Positions 25,414 to 37,749 are shown, numbered from the stretch's first letter. The stretch is DNA of 64,000 nt from Synaphobranchus kaupii (GCA_029718625.1 CM056376.1:26770813-26834812); one strand, 5' to 3'. The notes: a model not told the origin generated them from the sequence alone. A program made the numbers and translations.

Positions 25414-26189
25414 ACAAGAGAATATGCATGAAAAAGTGTCCTGGTCTTTAATTTTGTGCACAGCTGTAAGCTTGTGAACCGGGTTTAAAATGGTCCCATC
25501 TGCCTCCAAAGAAAGTTTGATGTTCATTATAAGTTAATTAACTGCTGTTCAGTAATGTGCTGACAAATAAGGAATTATAGTTGACCGATTCCATTTCCTT
25601 GTTTAATTTAGCATTTATTACACAATGTGCCTGTTAAAAAAAACTTTGGAACTTGTTTAAAATAAACTGTAAGGGGTGGGGGGGGGGGTAAAGAACAAGT
25701 AAAACAAAAAAAAACAAAAAAAAAAACTTTGCATTTAAAAAAAATTGTGTTCCTGGGATGTCTCTTGTCAGCGATAAATAAATCCCTATTATTGTAAAGC
25801 TATTTTTGGCCTTACAGAACTCTGCGGATCTTTTCTGAGCAAGGTTAGCACTGTTCCGTAATTACTGGCTGGATTTTCACTCTCCTCAGTACCATTCTCC
25901 CGCAGACTGCTTAGTCGCCTGTAGGCAACGGGGTGACAAATGACACGGGTCACTGCTTGCAGTCCCTCAGCTTTATTTAATATAGTCTGGGTCAGCTTGA
26001 CCTCTGACCCCACTAGCTGCTCTGCCATTAATTCAGCTAATGAATCGGACCTCGCCTGCACTCTCGAGCAGCGGGGGAATCGGCGCTTGGACCTTTTGGC
26101 CCGCGTCTTTTTTTACAAGCAGAACGTTCTGGAAGCCTGTAATGCGTCTGTGTGTGGCCTCCGAATTACAAGTGTGAGTCAGGAAGGAA

Positions 26190-26222
26190 AAAAAAAAACT
26201 TTTTAACAAAAAGTTTTTTTTT
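26190..26222. other. perfect 15-bp inverted repeat, A/T-rich hairpin
   Basis: A9-C-T5 (26190-26204), loop AAC, A5-G-T9 (26208-26222): every position pairs. Could be a chance product of A/T runs, but the central C-G pair is in register. Confidence 0.8.
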
Positions 26223-27022
26223 GTCATTTGAGAAGACTTTAGACTTTGACTGACATGTTGAAGTTATGTCCTTTAGCAGACATATTGAGCTGTGTGGGCA
26301 TGCGCCCTTTTGAAAAGAGTCTCAGGGCGACCAGACGACTCTTACTTTGAGGACAGCGGGGAAGGTTAGGGCTTAGCTTCTGCGTAAATGTCATAGTAAT
26401 GTCAGCCATTGAGGGAATGGTCAAAGCAGGGAGAGAGGGGCTTTGGGTCCTTTTAAAGAACAGAAGAAGCGGAGATGGACTGCCATTTTGTCTCCGTTCC
26501 CTTTGATTTTTCCTTTTGTGTATTTTGCTCACCTCATTGTACATGTTTCACACATAAATCTGCATTAATCCTCAAAATCCATTGGGTGGGCTTCAACCAA
26601 TCACCGTATCACCATATTTAACGTAAATACGGTCAATGAGGAGGGATGTTTGCGACAGTCAAGTGGAAATCATTCCATGAGAGACTAGGCCTAATTTAGA
26701 ATTATTTGGGTCTTTCCCGTTATACATGTCTTCTTCAGAGTAAGGGAGTTAAAAGGTAAGGATGTGACTTTTGTAAATGGACTGAGGCTGCAAGTACATT
26801 GCACAGTGTAGCAAATCTCTGACCGCTGAAGTTCCTGTAGAATCCGGTACGCTAACTGTAGCGGCAAGCTAAAGAAAGCTTTAACAAGCCAACAACTGTA
26901 ACTTGAAATGCAAGAAATGCGGAACCATATCTCTGAGTAATGTGTCTACCTTCATTCTTCTGTGACTGTAACTAGAATTAGTACTTAGGTGTGGGATACG
27001 GTGCATTGTACTTCATGCAGCA

Positions 27023-27075
27023 GTATGTGTGTGCGTGCGTGCGCGTGCGTGTGTGCGTCTGCGAGATTGTGTGGG
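27023..27075 (+). repeat. (TG)/(CG) microsatellite
   Basis: TATGTGTGTGCGTGCGTGCG, CGTGCGTGTGTGCGTC, then a G-run. Confidence 0.85.
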
Positions 27076-27559
27076 GGGAAAAAAGTACACACTTTAGGTA
27101 GGGAGCTGGCTGTGTGTCATTGCTCTCAAGTTTACATTTTCACATTGACACTGGACTTGTCTCCTCCCAGACCGGGGTTACTCCTGACTGTCTCAACATA
27201 ACTATAAGTGCCCAGCTGAAGCAGTTTTCACATGGGGTTTCCTAAGTTAGAATGCTAAGTGAAAAACGATATGAGATACGATGATCTGCCTACTGTAGCA
27301 TATGATGGTACATGTCTTTATGCAAGGTGTATACACACTTCATTAAGAGATGGAGTCTGTGAAATGGTTTGAGATGCTTGGGTAAGGATTCAGCTTGAAA
27401 GTATGCAAGGGCCTAAGGGTCGATACAGATGATAAACAAGGGATCTTTTTACGTGCTTTGTTGGGTAATTCTGTTCTTTTTTTGTGTAACTTATAAATAA
27501 TATAAAAATATTTAACAGGGTAGTTCAGAAGTTGTCAATAGAGTCTGAACGTGTTGCAC

Positions 27560-27675
27560 TTGCTGTCTCTCTTGGGGCGATACTCTCCTCCCTCTAGGGA
27601 ATTACTGCACTTCCTCGTTTTTCTGCATTGTAAATCGCTGTGGATGAGCATTGGCTAAATGGCACTAATGTAATG
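27560..27675 (+). mobile_element. L2-type LINE/SINE 3' tail remnant
   Basis: The stretch ends TTGTAAATCGCTGTGGATG, AGCATTGGCTAAATGGC, TAATGTAATG. This is a degenerate version of the L2-family tail (TTGTAAGTCGCTCTGGATAA, GAGCGTCTGCTAAATG, then TGTAA repeats) seen in the SINEs of this window. Only the 3' end is recognisable; the 5' limit is uncertain. Confidence 0.5.
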
Positions 27676-29512
27676 TTTTTGGACGGTATTTGAAGATTTT
27701 AAGTGCTTGTTTGCCATTTATCTTTCCACTAGAGGGGTCTGGATGCCAAAACTTTGAATTGCATCACTGTTTGAGCATGTGTGGGCCCCTAGGGACAGAA
27801 ATAAAACAAAAACAGTTTGTCTGGATTGCAGTAAAAAAAAAAAACTTAAACACGCTGCTTTAAAGCATTAGTCAATTTGAAGAAAAGCTGTGCCAGTGGA
27901 ATCTGTGGGAGGCGGCTCCACAGGATGGCACATAATTGGCTGTTGTATTGATCATGGAGGGAGGGTTTCAGGTCATCCCCACCACTAGAGTGCGCTAGAG
28001 TGCACAGGTGGTTGATCGGGGGCATTCAGTCCGCCTGCATCACGTGCGCATGAAGTTAACAGAGGAGAGGGGGCCAGAAACACAACTGTGGGTTCCATAA
28101 AAAGAAAAGTCAAATTTGAGATGACGATAGATTTTTTTTTTAAAAGAAAAAAAAAAGGAATGGTCGAGGTATCATTGCAGTAATGTGTGCCTTTCATTAT
28201 TTATACCCACTATAAATAGGGCCGTGTCCTCTTAAACGACCGTCTCCGTGTCCTATTAACCGCGCACAGGAAACGGTTTCTGCGCGGATACGAGGGAAGA
28301 GTTTGGCTCGTACTCAAGAGTCTCATTCGCCACTTTGTACATTAGAGGAAGGTGAGGATTATACTTGCAATATTCCTAACGACTTTGCTTGACATTTGGC
28401 AGGGCGTGTGCGTGCTCAAATTGCTGTTAAAGATGTCCCAACTGTCACAGCCGAGAGATTTACAGAGCTCTCTGTAATTGCGCTGGTTAACCGAACGTTT
28501 GCTTGTAAGGAAAAGAGGTCACGTCAATTCACTTGTCTTTATGAGATTAAATCCACTTAAAAATAATGGATTTTGTTAGATGTGCATGGGAAAAAGGGAA
28601 GTGTCTGTGTTTGCTCATTAATAGTTATCTCTGTTAAAGCAGTTAATCTAGCTCCAGTGCATTTGTACATTTTGCAGTCTGAATGGTATATCATCGTGCA
28701 GCGTCTCTCTAATAGATCAATTTACAGTCTGTTCGCTGTCCTGGCTACTTTGATCCAGTGCACTGAGCACAGATATTAAAATAACAAGGTCAATTAGGCC
28801 TACGTTTTGTTTATCAAGTGCAGCGAAATGATCAGTGAGCAAGCTTTTGACTGGGTTACGTTGTCAGCTTATTTTCAAGCACAATTTCAAGTCCATCTAG
28901 TAGCAAGTACATTAGCCTAAATTAGAGATGTTATGGCACAATAAATTGGATTATTGTTTTACACAGTGTATCCGTGTGCATATATATCTGTCCATATCAG
29001 ATGAATGCTGAATAACGCTATGGCGGTCTTATGTTTCTGTGCAGGCTGGAGGTGTATCATTATCATTGGTAGTTTAGAAGCAGCTGGTATCGCTTGTAAA
29101 AAAAAAAAAAAGGATAGTTTTACAGCCCCTCCTCCTTGGTTTGTGTAGAACAGTGAGCAGTGGCTTTAGACTGACACCAGTTATTCACTGCACTGAAGAG
29201 CATTGAGAGAATTAACTACGCAGCTGCTGTCTGGAACAACTGCGAACTGGAGCCAACCGGCCCACTCCAGATTCACAGATTTACTGAACTGATGCCCCCC
29301 CCCCCTCAAAAAAAAAAAAAGTGTCAGAGATTGGAGGGGGGTATGGCGATGTGGTGTCTTAATCTATGCTTACAGCGTTGAAGCTGCAAAGCCTGTATTC
29401 TGGGGGCTTGATTAACCGTGTGCTTATCGCCGGCTTTCAACGTGTTAGGAGATGGTGTTCTGTTGCCGTCCAAGAGGCTTTTTGCATAGTGTTACTGAAT
29501 ACTTGCTGGGAA
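27676..29512. other. unique intron-like DNA
   Basis: No supported exon or RNA gene. Contains the MEF2-like motif at 28210 and A-runs at 27834, 28148 and 29099. Confidence 0.4.
28210..28219 (+). promoter_or_regulatory. MEF2-type / TATA-like motif CTATAAATAG
   Basis: CTATAAATAG fits the MEF2 consensus YTAWWWWTAR and also a TATA box. It is followed by GGGCCGTGTCC and a GC-rich stretch. No transcript start is visible, so the role is open. Confidence 0.25.
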
Positions 29513-29627
29513 AGTGTGCGTGCGTGCGTGCGTGTCTGCGCATGCATGTACGAGCGTGCCTGTGTGTGTGTCTGTGTGTGCGCGCGTGTGTGTGCGTGTG
29601 CATGTGAGTGTGTGCGTTTGTGTGTGT
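29513..29627 (+). repeat. degenerate (TG)/(TGCG) microsatellite
   Basis: GTGCGTGCGTGCGTGCGTGTC, then TGTGTGTGTCTGTGTGTG, CGCGCG and GTGTGTGCGTG phrases across ~115 bp. Confidence 0.9.
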
Positions 29628-31975
29628 CTCGGCGACGACTTCTCCATGTAAATATGGGCGGGGCCCTGCTGTTTACAGTGTAAAACCTGCAGTCGCCTAA
29701 CAGTTTTGGAGACAGCTGGTCCGTCACGCTGCCCACTGGCAGTGATACAGGGTCGAGCTCTGCCAGGTCCCCACAACATCAAAGGACCAACACGCTAGCA
29801 TGTTGATAGATGCCTTTTGAACGCGCGCGTGATCGGGCCAAGAAATGTCGAATGGCCCATTTTGGCATTGTTCACAATTAGAGCGGCGAGCGGGCCGCGT
29901 GTAAGGTTCTGAGTTATTGTTTGCAGACGGGTCTGTGCGAGGCGTCGATTCCCCCTCCGCCTCCCGTGTTGACGGAGCGCCCCCGCGGTCTGATGTAGCG
30001 GCGGCGTGGCCTAGCCGCTGGGCCTGTGCCATCTCCTTGAAGCACCCGCTGGGTTGCGAGTGTCTTTTGGCAGGCCCAGGGTACGAATCCGCTGCCAGCC
30101 GCGTCAAACTGGGAGGAGTTAAGACCGCTGTCCATCGCACCCCCCAAAGACAGATTCAGGGGGGATGGCGGAGCAGGAGATTCAAGTTTCCAGTACTCTT
30201 TAAAAAAATAAAAAATAAACGAGGACAGCCGAGCATCCGCTGAATGTCAAGTCTTGGACTGCGTTCCCCTATCGGCCTGTCGCCCGTTTAAACGCCCGTT
30301 TAAAAACTCAGCGCTCTGAGTCTTCTGAAACACCGCTTACCGGTTAGTGTGTTTGTTCAAACACGCTGAACGTGTCCTTTGAAGATCGAGATCTGTGAAC
30401 ATTGTGGTCTACGCCTGACTGTCATCTGCGTCAACATCTTTTTCTTTTTAGCTGAGCTGAATAATTATAGTAAAAAAGGACTTATCTTATCTTTGAAGTA
30501 GTGGTGACAACTGAGAGTATGTCTGTTAATTACACCTTCAGATTACGGTGCTCTCTGAAAACTGCCTGAGGGCTAGGCAAACAAATGAAGAAATCTGGGG
30601 CTCAGTGTTGTGTTTTGTCGTCTGAGGAAAAAGCGAATTTGCCTCTCCGCCATCGCCATTGAAGATTTCTGTCAAGGTTCCTCCTAAACAAAATAAACCG
30701 AGTCCCCTGATCTCCGAATTGTTGCTGAACAAACGTGTCTTGGGCATGAGGGTGAAATTATCTTTGGTGATAACCATTGGCCTACTTGCGTAAAAGGAAA
30801 CGCTCTCCCCCGCTGTACAGCTTGTGGTGAACCGAGTGTAGCGTAGCGACTACCCGAGATCCCACGGGTTCCAGTTTCAGTTTTATGTACAGGGGGCTGC
30901 TGCTCTTCGTTTACGTTGCTGGAAAATTCCACCATCTCTGAGGCATGGAGGCTGCCTGCCGTGGCTTTAGTTTTACTGACTGTTGGCCTTCAGTAGGCAG
31001 TTCAGTACTGAGTCTTGGCCTTCAAAAAACAAAAATAAATTAAACAAACCAAAAAAAAAAAAAAACCAGGGGGGTGGTTATAATTGATTTTTATACGACA
31101 CAAAAAATGTTGGCCCCATCAAAAAAAGAAGCCTGTCTTTAATTTTGAACGGTATTTCCGAGCTGCTTCCACTTATTATATTACAGATTGCAGTTGGCCC
31201 AAGCCTGGCGCTCTACCTGTTTTTATCAAGTCAAACACTTTTTTATTTCTGCCTTGGGTTGCCGGCAGGTGACATAAAAATGTTAATGTCGACGGCAGCG
31301 TGCTTTATCTTATTAACGCACCGCTCCTGGAGCTGGGAGATTCCCTGTAACACCTCCCCGAGCTTCAGAGTCCATTCAGCATCATTATTTCCCCATTCTG
31401 GAATGTGAGCGGGCGCCATGGCGATTGATTGGGAAGGAGTGGCTCTCGGGGGAAGCAGCCCCCCCCCCCCCCCCCCCTCCCGTGTTCGTGCCGGGGCCTC
31501 CTAATTAATGCCATTCCATCGTTCTCTAGCTCAATGGACTATCAGGAGGCGGGGGCAGCGTAAACGGATTTCTCCCCCCGTTCGCAAATTAGAGGGAGGC
31601 CGGCCGGCCCCTCGTACAGCAAGCCTAGCTAAGAGACCTTACTGGAGCAGGCGGCTTGTCCTCCCGTATAAGCAAATGCACACGGTCTCTTCTTTTTTAT
31701 GCTTTTGCCCCCTTTTTCTCCCCAATTTGCAATGCCCAGAAGCATTAATCAGCGCTCATCGCTGTACCCTCTGCTGTTCATTTGGGAGAACGATGAAGAG
31801 CGTGTGCTCTCTTCTGAAATGCGTGATGTCGGCCGCCGTTTACCGTCACACCGCAGTCCCGCTCGCACAGACAGGAGTCAGAGGAAGACGCTTCATGTGC
31901 AGCCCAGCAGGCGGACATGCAGGCTCCCGATCCGCCAGCAGGGGTCGCTCCTGAGCGATGAAGCACTATTATCCC
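29628..31975. other. unique DNA, candidate conserved patch 31120-31560
   Basis: No supported exon. 29930-30130 is CpG-rich. 31120-31560, apart from its C-run, is complex with TTATTATATTACAG, CTAATTAATGCC and GGCGCCATGGCGATTGATTG phrases, a texture compatible with a regulatory element. Confidence 0.3.
31460..31477 (-). repeat. poly-C tract
   Basis: C-run of about 18 in a GC-rich unique stretch. Other C-runs lie at 3740-3761, 15250-15267, 47612-47625 and 55619-55639. Confidence 0.92.
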
Positions 31976-32046
31976 AGCAGAATGAAACCCTGGGCGACAC
32001 AAGAGCCAATTGTGTGTAGCCCTGCGGGGCTGCTGGATACAGTCAG
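31976..32046 (-). mobile_element. fragment related to the SINE at 52.25 kb
   Basis: The + strand reads ACCCTGGGCGACACAAGAGC, CAATTGTG, GGGGCTGCTGGATACAGTC. This parallels ACCCTGGGCAACACAATCGC, CTAATTACG, GAGCTACCGGCCACAGTC in the 52252-52468 element. Only the central part is preserved. Confidence 0.4.
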
Positions 32047-32063
32047 CACTCGCCATTTACTTA

Positions 32064-32158
32064 AATATATATATATAATTTATATATATATATATATATA
32101 TTGCGTGTGTTTGTGTGCGGGTGTGTGCGGGTGTGTGCGTGTGCGTGTGCGTGTGCGT

Positions 32159-32253
<95 letters not shown>
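32064..32253 (+). repeat. (TA)n, (TGTGCG)n and (TG)n compound microsatellite
   Basis: ATATATATATAATTTATATA then (TA)n to 32100, TGTGTGCGGG and TGTGCG repeats to about 32170, then about 42 TG units. The whole block alternates purine and pyrimidine. Confidence 0.95.
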
Positions 32254-32256
<3 letters not shown>

Positions 32257-32310
32257 GAAAGGTGGTTCTGCTAGAAAAATTACATAAGTGTATTTGTCTT
32301 TCATTCACCA

Positions 32311-32527
32311 TGCTGAAAATTCCAGCTATGACCAGCTGGGATCCTTAAGCTGTGTTTTCGATACTTCTAACGGGTCATAACTGGTCTGTGGCTGGTCAAA
32401 GCTGGTTAGGCTGGTGGAGTAAGCTGGCGGCCAAACTGGTAGACTAGCTCACTGTAGGCTTGTCAGCTGGTCGACAAGCTAAAACAAGTGTCAAAAACGC
32501 AGCTGGTTTAAGATGGAGTTTTCAGCA
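32311..32527. mobile_element. MITE with TGCTGAAAA termini
   Basis: The left end TGCTGAAAATTCCAGCTATG pairs with the right end GATGGAGTTTTCAGCA (complement TGCTGAAAACTCCATC). Next to each terminus lies ACCAGCT or its complement, and the interior is rich in AGCTGGT phrases. No coding capacity. Confidence 0.55.
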
Positions 32528-33489
32528 AGGGTCTTTTTCCATCTTTCGCTTGTAGTTCCACTGCAAAAAAAACAAAAAGAAAAAAAAAAAACAGACAAGA
32601 CCATAGACTAGACAAACCTCGAGCTGTCGAGAGCCGCGGCGCGTTTCTCAAGAGACATGAAAGGGCGATCGCCCATCTGAAACCCTTGCTTTGTTTGTTC
32701 TGGGGTTAAGTGGCGCCTCCCACTGCCTTCGGCTCTTCTGCAGATCCTAAAGTCTCCAGGGAACTGTGAGATACAACCGCTACGAGCCACCGGCGTGGCG
32801 CAACCAGCGTGGCGCAACCAGCCTAGCCAGTCTCGCCGTTCGCCACTTACTGTTCGCCGCTCACGGTACACCGTTTGGCAGACTCTCCCAAATTGGTTTT
32901 GCATGTACCTTATTGTAATCGCGCCCAGCCTTTTTCTTCCCTCAAAGGATTGCATGGAATCCACCCAATTCATTTTCATAATGATTGCCATATTCATTTT
33001 AACCCCCCTTCCCCCTCACCACTGGCCCTGCCTCCCATGTTTTTCCCCTTCCGTAGACGAATGTAGCAACCGTGGAATGACGTCTTATAAATACGACTGA
33101 ACTTTATCATCTCAAAATTTCTCATGTGGTGAATAGTAAATAATTAATTGGTAATTAATGTAGCCTACACTGTTCTACAAAATTATTTTTTATTTTTTTC
33201 TGCCCTGATGCATGCGGAAACTAAAACTTTCTGTATCATTGAAGATGTAAGAGACTATTTTTCTTTCTAATTTCCCTCATGAGTAATTTCCCTCATGAGG
33301 AACAGAAAGCATAATTCATTATTAGAGTCACTTCATATGATTCGTATGATTCATATGATTCACTACAACCTCATGTGATTCATTCATTACATCTCATTGA
33401 TCATTGCAGAAGTTTAATTATACCCCATTGACAGTGCTTTTAGACTGATGTGTGCAAGACATTTAGGCATCTCTCTCTCTCTCTCTGTA

Positions 33490-33520
<31 letters not shown>

Positions 33521-33892
33521 TGTGATGTGAGGCACCACTGTGCCCTCCAGTCCCTTTGGGTGAAAGATAGCCCTCTTTATTCTCCGCACCAGTCCGTGCG
33601 CTGTTGAGTGGTAATTGCAGTGTGTAGGTTGTTTACTTTTACTGGCGATTGCTCTGTGAAATGGCCGTCCGCGTAGCTTAGATACGGAAGTGAGGGTCAC
33701 CTTCGGCAGTGCGGCCGCTCTAATGGTACGGTGTCTCTGTGGAATGCAGTCACATCCTGCTCTAAGTGTCATTCAGGAGACTGATCTCCTCTGTGTCTTA
33801 GAGACACTTAATTGACTGTCGGCTGTCAGTCAGGCTGACAGCTACGAACAGCCTGAGCACGATAGCTGATGGTTTGTCTTTGTCTCACCACT
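32528..33892. other. unique intron-like DNA
   Basis: No supported gene. A small CATATGATTCGTATGATTCA repeat lies at 33335-33385 and TTTCCCTCATGAG is duplicated at 33272/33288. Confidence 0.4.
33470..33518. repeat. (CT)n microsatellite
   Basis: CTCTCTCTCTCTCTGTATC, then a further ~13 CT units. Confidence 0.92.
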
Positions 33893-33925
33893 GTGTGTGT
33901 CTGTCTGCGCTGTGAATGTGTGTGC

Positions 33926-33977
<52 letters not shown>

Positions 33978-34115
33978 GTTTGTTTATCTTTCTGTGTGCA
34001 TATGCATGTGCGTGTGTGTTTGTGTGTGTGTGCGCTTGCGCTTGCGCAGGCATAATTTGTGTATCTGTTCGTGTGTATATGTGTATGTGCAAGCATGTGC
34101 ATTTGTACGTGTGAG
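33893..34115 (+). repeat. (TG)n-rich microsatellite
   Basis: About 20 pure TG units near 33935-33975, flanked by degenerate TG text with CGCTTGCGCTTGCGC near 34035. Confidence 0.9.
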
Positions 34116-35117
34116 GGAGTTTATGCGAGTGTCAGAGAGGGAGAGTGCAAACAGCCAGAGAAAAAGAGAGAGAGCAAACAGCTAGAGAGAACGTGAGATA
34201 GAGAGCGAGATGGCTCGAGACACGGAGAGGTACACTAGACACTTTATCTGTGTCTCCCAGATCCTATGACTGACAGCGCAAACCGGGTTATAGACGAGCC
34301 AGAATGCCTCTTCACTGTGGACCTCCCACTGCGTCCTCCAGAGCTCAGATACGCCGAGCGCTCGCGTTCGCCGGGAGCTTGTAGCTCGCTTCTGCTTTTG
34401 TTTTCTTGTTTTTTATGATTATTTTTTTCCACCCTTAATCCGAACTTTTCCACGCTCCGTTATAAGAGGCGGAGGCTGCCGGCTTGCGGATTTCGGCTCG
34501 AATGGGGAATGTAATGCAGCCGAGGCGAAGACCAGGGCCGGGTTGTCCCTGTGCGATTCAGTCCTACCGTAGGACAGCCGAAGGGTTTTAATTTCACCCA
34601 AAGTCAGAAAACGGCGGTTTAAACCCAAGAAATCGCGTGAGGTGAGTGAAAGGACCAAAAGTAGGCCTTGCCTTTTGGAGGAGTGCTTGTTTAAGTTTGT
34701 GTGAAGCGTCTTGGTGAAGCTTTGGTTGGCATCATTTTGATATGAATAATATGTTTTTTTTGGAGGGGATTTTGTTTGTCAAGATGCTTTTTATATGTGA
34801 GTAACTAGACTTTATTTACTTTGATCATACGTGTATACGTTTTTGATCATACGTGTATACTTTGCTGAGAAAACTGAAGGTCTAAACTGTTTTGGCCCAT
34901 ATTTATACATCTGCTGTGCTGTCCGTCATTACCCTGGCCCCGCCTCTAATCTCCTCCACGTGCCGCATGAGCGGTTTCCCCTCGGACTTTACGGACAAAC
35001 ACATTTCCCAGCAGCCCCCTGGGCAGGCTCGCCGTGTTCCGCTGCAGAGTTTAATTAGTCCAGTGCCCCTGTGCTCTCTCTGCAGTCTGTAATTAAATGG
35101 CACAGTTAGAAGATTGG
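34116..35117. other. unique intron-like DNA
   Basis: GA-rich start (34130-34235), then complex sequence without a supported exon. Confidence 0.4.
34821..34862. repeat. short tandem duplication TGATCATACGTGTATAC
   Basis: TGATCATACGTGTATAC occurs twice, 22 bp apart, in otherwise unique sequence. Confidence 0.75.
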
Positions 35118-35148
<31 letters not shown>

Positions 35149-35260
35149 CATGTGTGTGTGTGTGTGAGAAAGAGAGAGAATGTTTGTGTGCAACCATGTG
35201 TTTGTGTGTGTTTGGAGAGAGAGAATGTGTGCTTGCAACTGTGTGTGTGCGTGCGTGCAA
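35118..35260 (+). repeat. TG-rich microsatellite with GA runs
   Basis: TGTGTGTGTGTGTGTGTGTG at 35121, then GAGAAAGAGAGAGAATG and GGAGAGAGAGAATGTGTGC; a ~50-bp pattern is repeated twice. Confidence 0.88.
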
Positions 35261-35556
35261 AATAGCAGTGGTGTGTTGTTATTGCGGGCGTTGCGTTGGT
35301 GCTTGATGATCCAGCACAGACAGAGACGCACCGCAGCTCCGCAGGTGCAGGGAGTGAGCGCCTCCTCTCTGTCAGTACCCCAGAGGAGGTCAGCACCTCC
35401 ATGAATAACTAACGTGACAGCAGGGGGCAGGGAGGAGGCGCGGCTCTCTGAAAATCACCTCCTCAAAGACGAGACGAGAGGCTCCCAGGCTGTGGTTGGA
35501 TAAGCTGCAAGCTAAGCCTGCCAAGTGGCTCGTCCTGTTAAAGTGCTGTTCTAGTG

Positions 35557-35763
35557 CAGGGGTGGCCAGTCCAGGTCCTGGAGAGCCGCAGGGTCTGCTG
35601 GTTTTTGTTGTTACTCGCCACTTAATTGATCAATTAAAGCGGCCGATTACAGAGTTCACTCACGTCACCTGGTTTCTTGGGTCTAAAGTAGTTGCTGTAT
35701 TTAAGGTGAAAGCAAAAACCAGCAGACCCTGCGGCTCTCCGGGACCAGGATTGGCCACCCCTG
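35557..35763. mobile_element. hAT-type MITE, family A copy 2, perfect target duplication
   Basis: The termini are CAGGGGTGGCCA and its complement TGGCCACCCCTG, with inverted repeats of about 45 bp sharing GGAGAGCCGCAGGGTCTGCT. It is flanked by a perfect 8-bp direct repeat TTCTAGTG (35549-35556 and 35764-35771). CAGGGGTG ends plus 8-bp duplications are the hAT signature. At 207 bp it has no coding capacity. Its interior is in the opposite orientation to copy 1. Confidence 0.9.
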
Positions 35764-36046
35764 TTCTAGTGCATGTATGGGCCCCACGGTCTGGCATTGA
35801 ATTAGGCCACAGTGCGGTTCACCTGTTGGACTGCGCGTGTAGCGTCTTCCTTCCTGAGTCGCCCGCAGTGTGAGAAGAAGCAGTGGAGCTGTCGTGCGGT
35901 GTCTGCGTTCTCCTGAATCGATCGGGGAGGTTTCCAGAAACAAGCAGCGATAAATACGGTTGGGCAGCCCAGAAATTGGGGTGAGATGGGGGGGTGGTTT
36001 CCTGCTACTGCAGCCTAGCACTGTAAGATTAGAAGAGTGTACAATC

Positions 36047-36275
36047 CAGGGTGTGAAATTAGCACCAGCCACCTGCCAAAAGCTGGTAAAATTTTGATTG
36101 TGGCTGTCTGGCTGATAACATTTTCTACTCTAGCAGCCATTTTGGCCGGTAACCAACCAGGTTGTGTTATACTGTAAAAGGTAATGTGGCTGGTAACATG
36201 TTAAAAAGGCTGTTGATTTTAACGATCCAAAAAGCCACTCTGGCCAGTGGGTGAAAAAGTGAATTGCATGCCCTG
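36047..36275. mobile_element. MITE with CAGGG termini
   Basis: The left end is CAGGGTGTGAAATTAGCACC; the right end, GTGAATTGCATGCCCTG, gives CAGGGCATGCAATTCAC on the other strand. Flanks GTACAATC and GTACTAAC match at 6 of 8 positions. The interior has repeated GGCTGGTAACAT-like phrases. This agrees with a worn hAT-type MITE. Confidence 0.55.
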
Positions 36276-36956
36276 GTACTAACATGAGAACAAGCCTAGA
36301 AGCCTAGAACTGGCTTCATGGCTTATAGTGGTACAGCATCAGCTAAAATCTGCTCCATTACCAGTGAGTCACCTGTAGGTGTGAGCGATTATCTGAATAT
36401 CAGCCCGCCCCCGCACCGACCCCATCCTTCTTCTCAGGTGTGAATAAAGCTTGGGTTACACGCTCTCTTCACCTCCCAGCTAGAGCGGAGCGGAGGGCAC
36501 AGGGGTATCAGAATACAGTGGCCTGCTTTCTCTCATCTCCGTTTCACAGTCAGAGGGGGGTGGGAGGGGAGGGGGGGGGGGCGGGGGTGGGGGCACACGT
36601 GTCACTTTGCCTCACCCCACTCTTTACTGGAACGACAAGTTTTAGTTTCAAATCAAATTTAGGACGTTAAAAGAACATAAGAATACGTAACGACGAAAAC
36701 GGATCATTGGGTCATCATAGGCTCTTCATTTACTTTACAAAATAGACGTTATTCCAGCGCTGCGTAGTGGACACAGTAGTGGAGAACATCAGCGTTACTC
36801 TCAGGAATACAAAAAAGCGGCATCACCAAGAAGGCATAGCGGCCCGATTTACAATCAATAAGTGTAATGCTAACCAAACAAACAGTGATTTGTATTGTAA
36901 CTGAAGAAGCTGCAATTAGACTGATAACCTTATCTAATCTTACACAGATATGCTTA

Positions 36957-37181
36957 CACTGCAATAAACAGGTGTTTTATTCTGGTAATGAGACTTAAAT
37001 AATGAGACTTATTTTTTCTCTCAAGTAGCTTGTTTTAAGTTACTTTTTGCTTGAAATTATGTTACGACATTGACAATCTTTTTGTCTTATTTAGCAAGAA
37101 AGTAATAGACATAAGATCTTAAGTGTAAATATAAGACTAGAATGCTTGTTAAGATTGACTTATTTTTTGGTTTTTGCAGTG
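36957..37181. mobile_element. MITE with CACTGCA termini
   Basis: The left end is CACTGCAATAAACAGG; the right end reads GGTTTTTGCAGTG, its inverted partner, and both sides of the interior carry phrases such as TAAGACTAGAATGCTTGTTAA. CACTGCAAAAA-ended MITEs are common in fishes. A related, more decayed copy may lie at 13200-13436. Confidence 0.55.
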
Positions 37182-37579
37182 TATAACATTATAATGAAAT
37201 ATAAAGGAAAGACGAACAGGAACTAAGGCTATCTAAAGGGGTCAGGGGGTCATCAGAACTGAACTTGAACACAGCCAAGAGCCTCCAGTACATTGCCATT
37301 GACAACTAACAAGTGGAAGATTACTGGGCCATAAAGCCCTCGACCCTGAACGTAATGCAACTGGCAGTTCCCTGTGGTAATGTCTAGAAGCTCTCCTGCT
37401 TTATTTCACATACTTAGCGTGTTGTGAGCATTATTTTGCATCGAGTTTTAACCGCTAAACCAGAGCGAGGTGGTGAGAGGGAGGTGATGACAAGGTGAGG
37501 AGAGGGCGAAGTTCACACTTCCTGTGTGTGAAGGAAGTGAGAAAAAATGTCACTTTAGAGTGTGCATCTGTTACTGGCA

Positions 37580-37738
<159 letters not shown>

Positions 37739-37749
37739 TGCGTGTGTGT

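Larger units (their letters stand above)
25414..27559. other. unique intron-like DNA
   Basis: A-rich patches at 25700-25745; otherwise complex sequence without a supported gene. Confidence 0.4.

Noticed and set aside
24424..25451. Long ORFs of 335, 257 and 237 codons over the 24.5-25.4 kb array
   Set aside because: They are open on both strands and in several frames only because the 23/24-bp repeat units contain no stop codons. No start context, splice signals or family resemblance.
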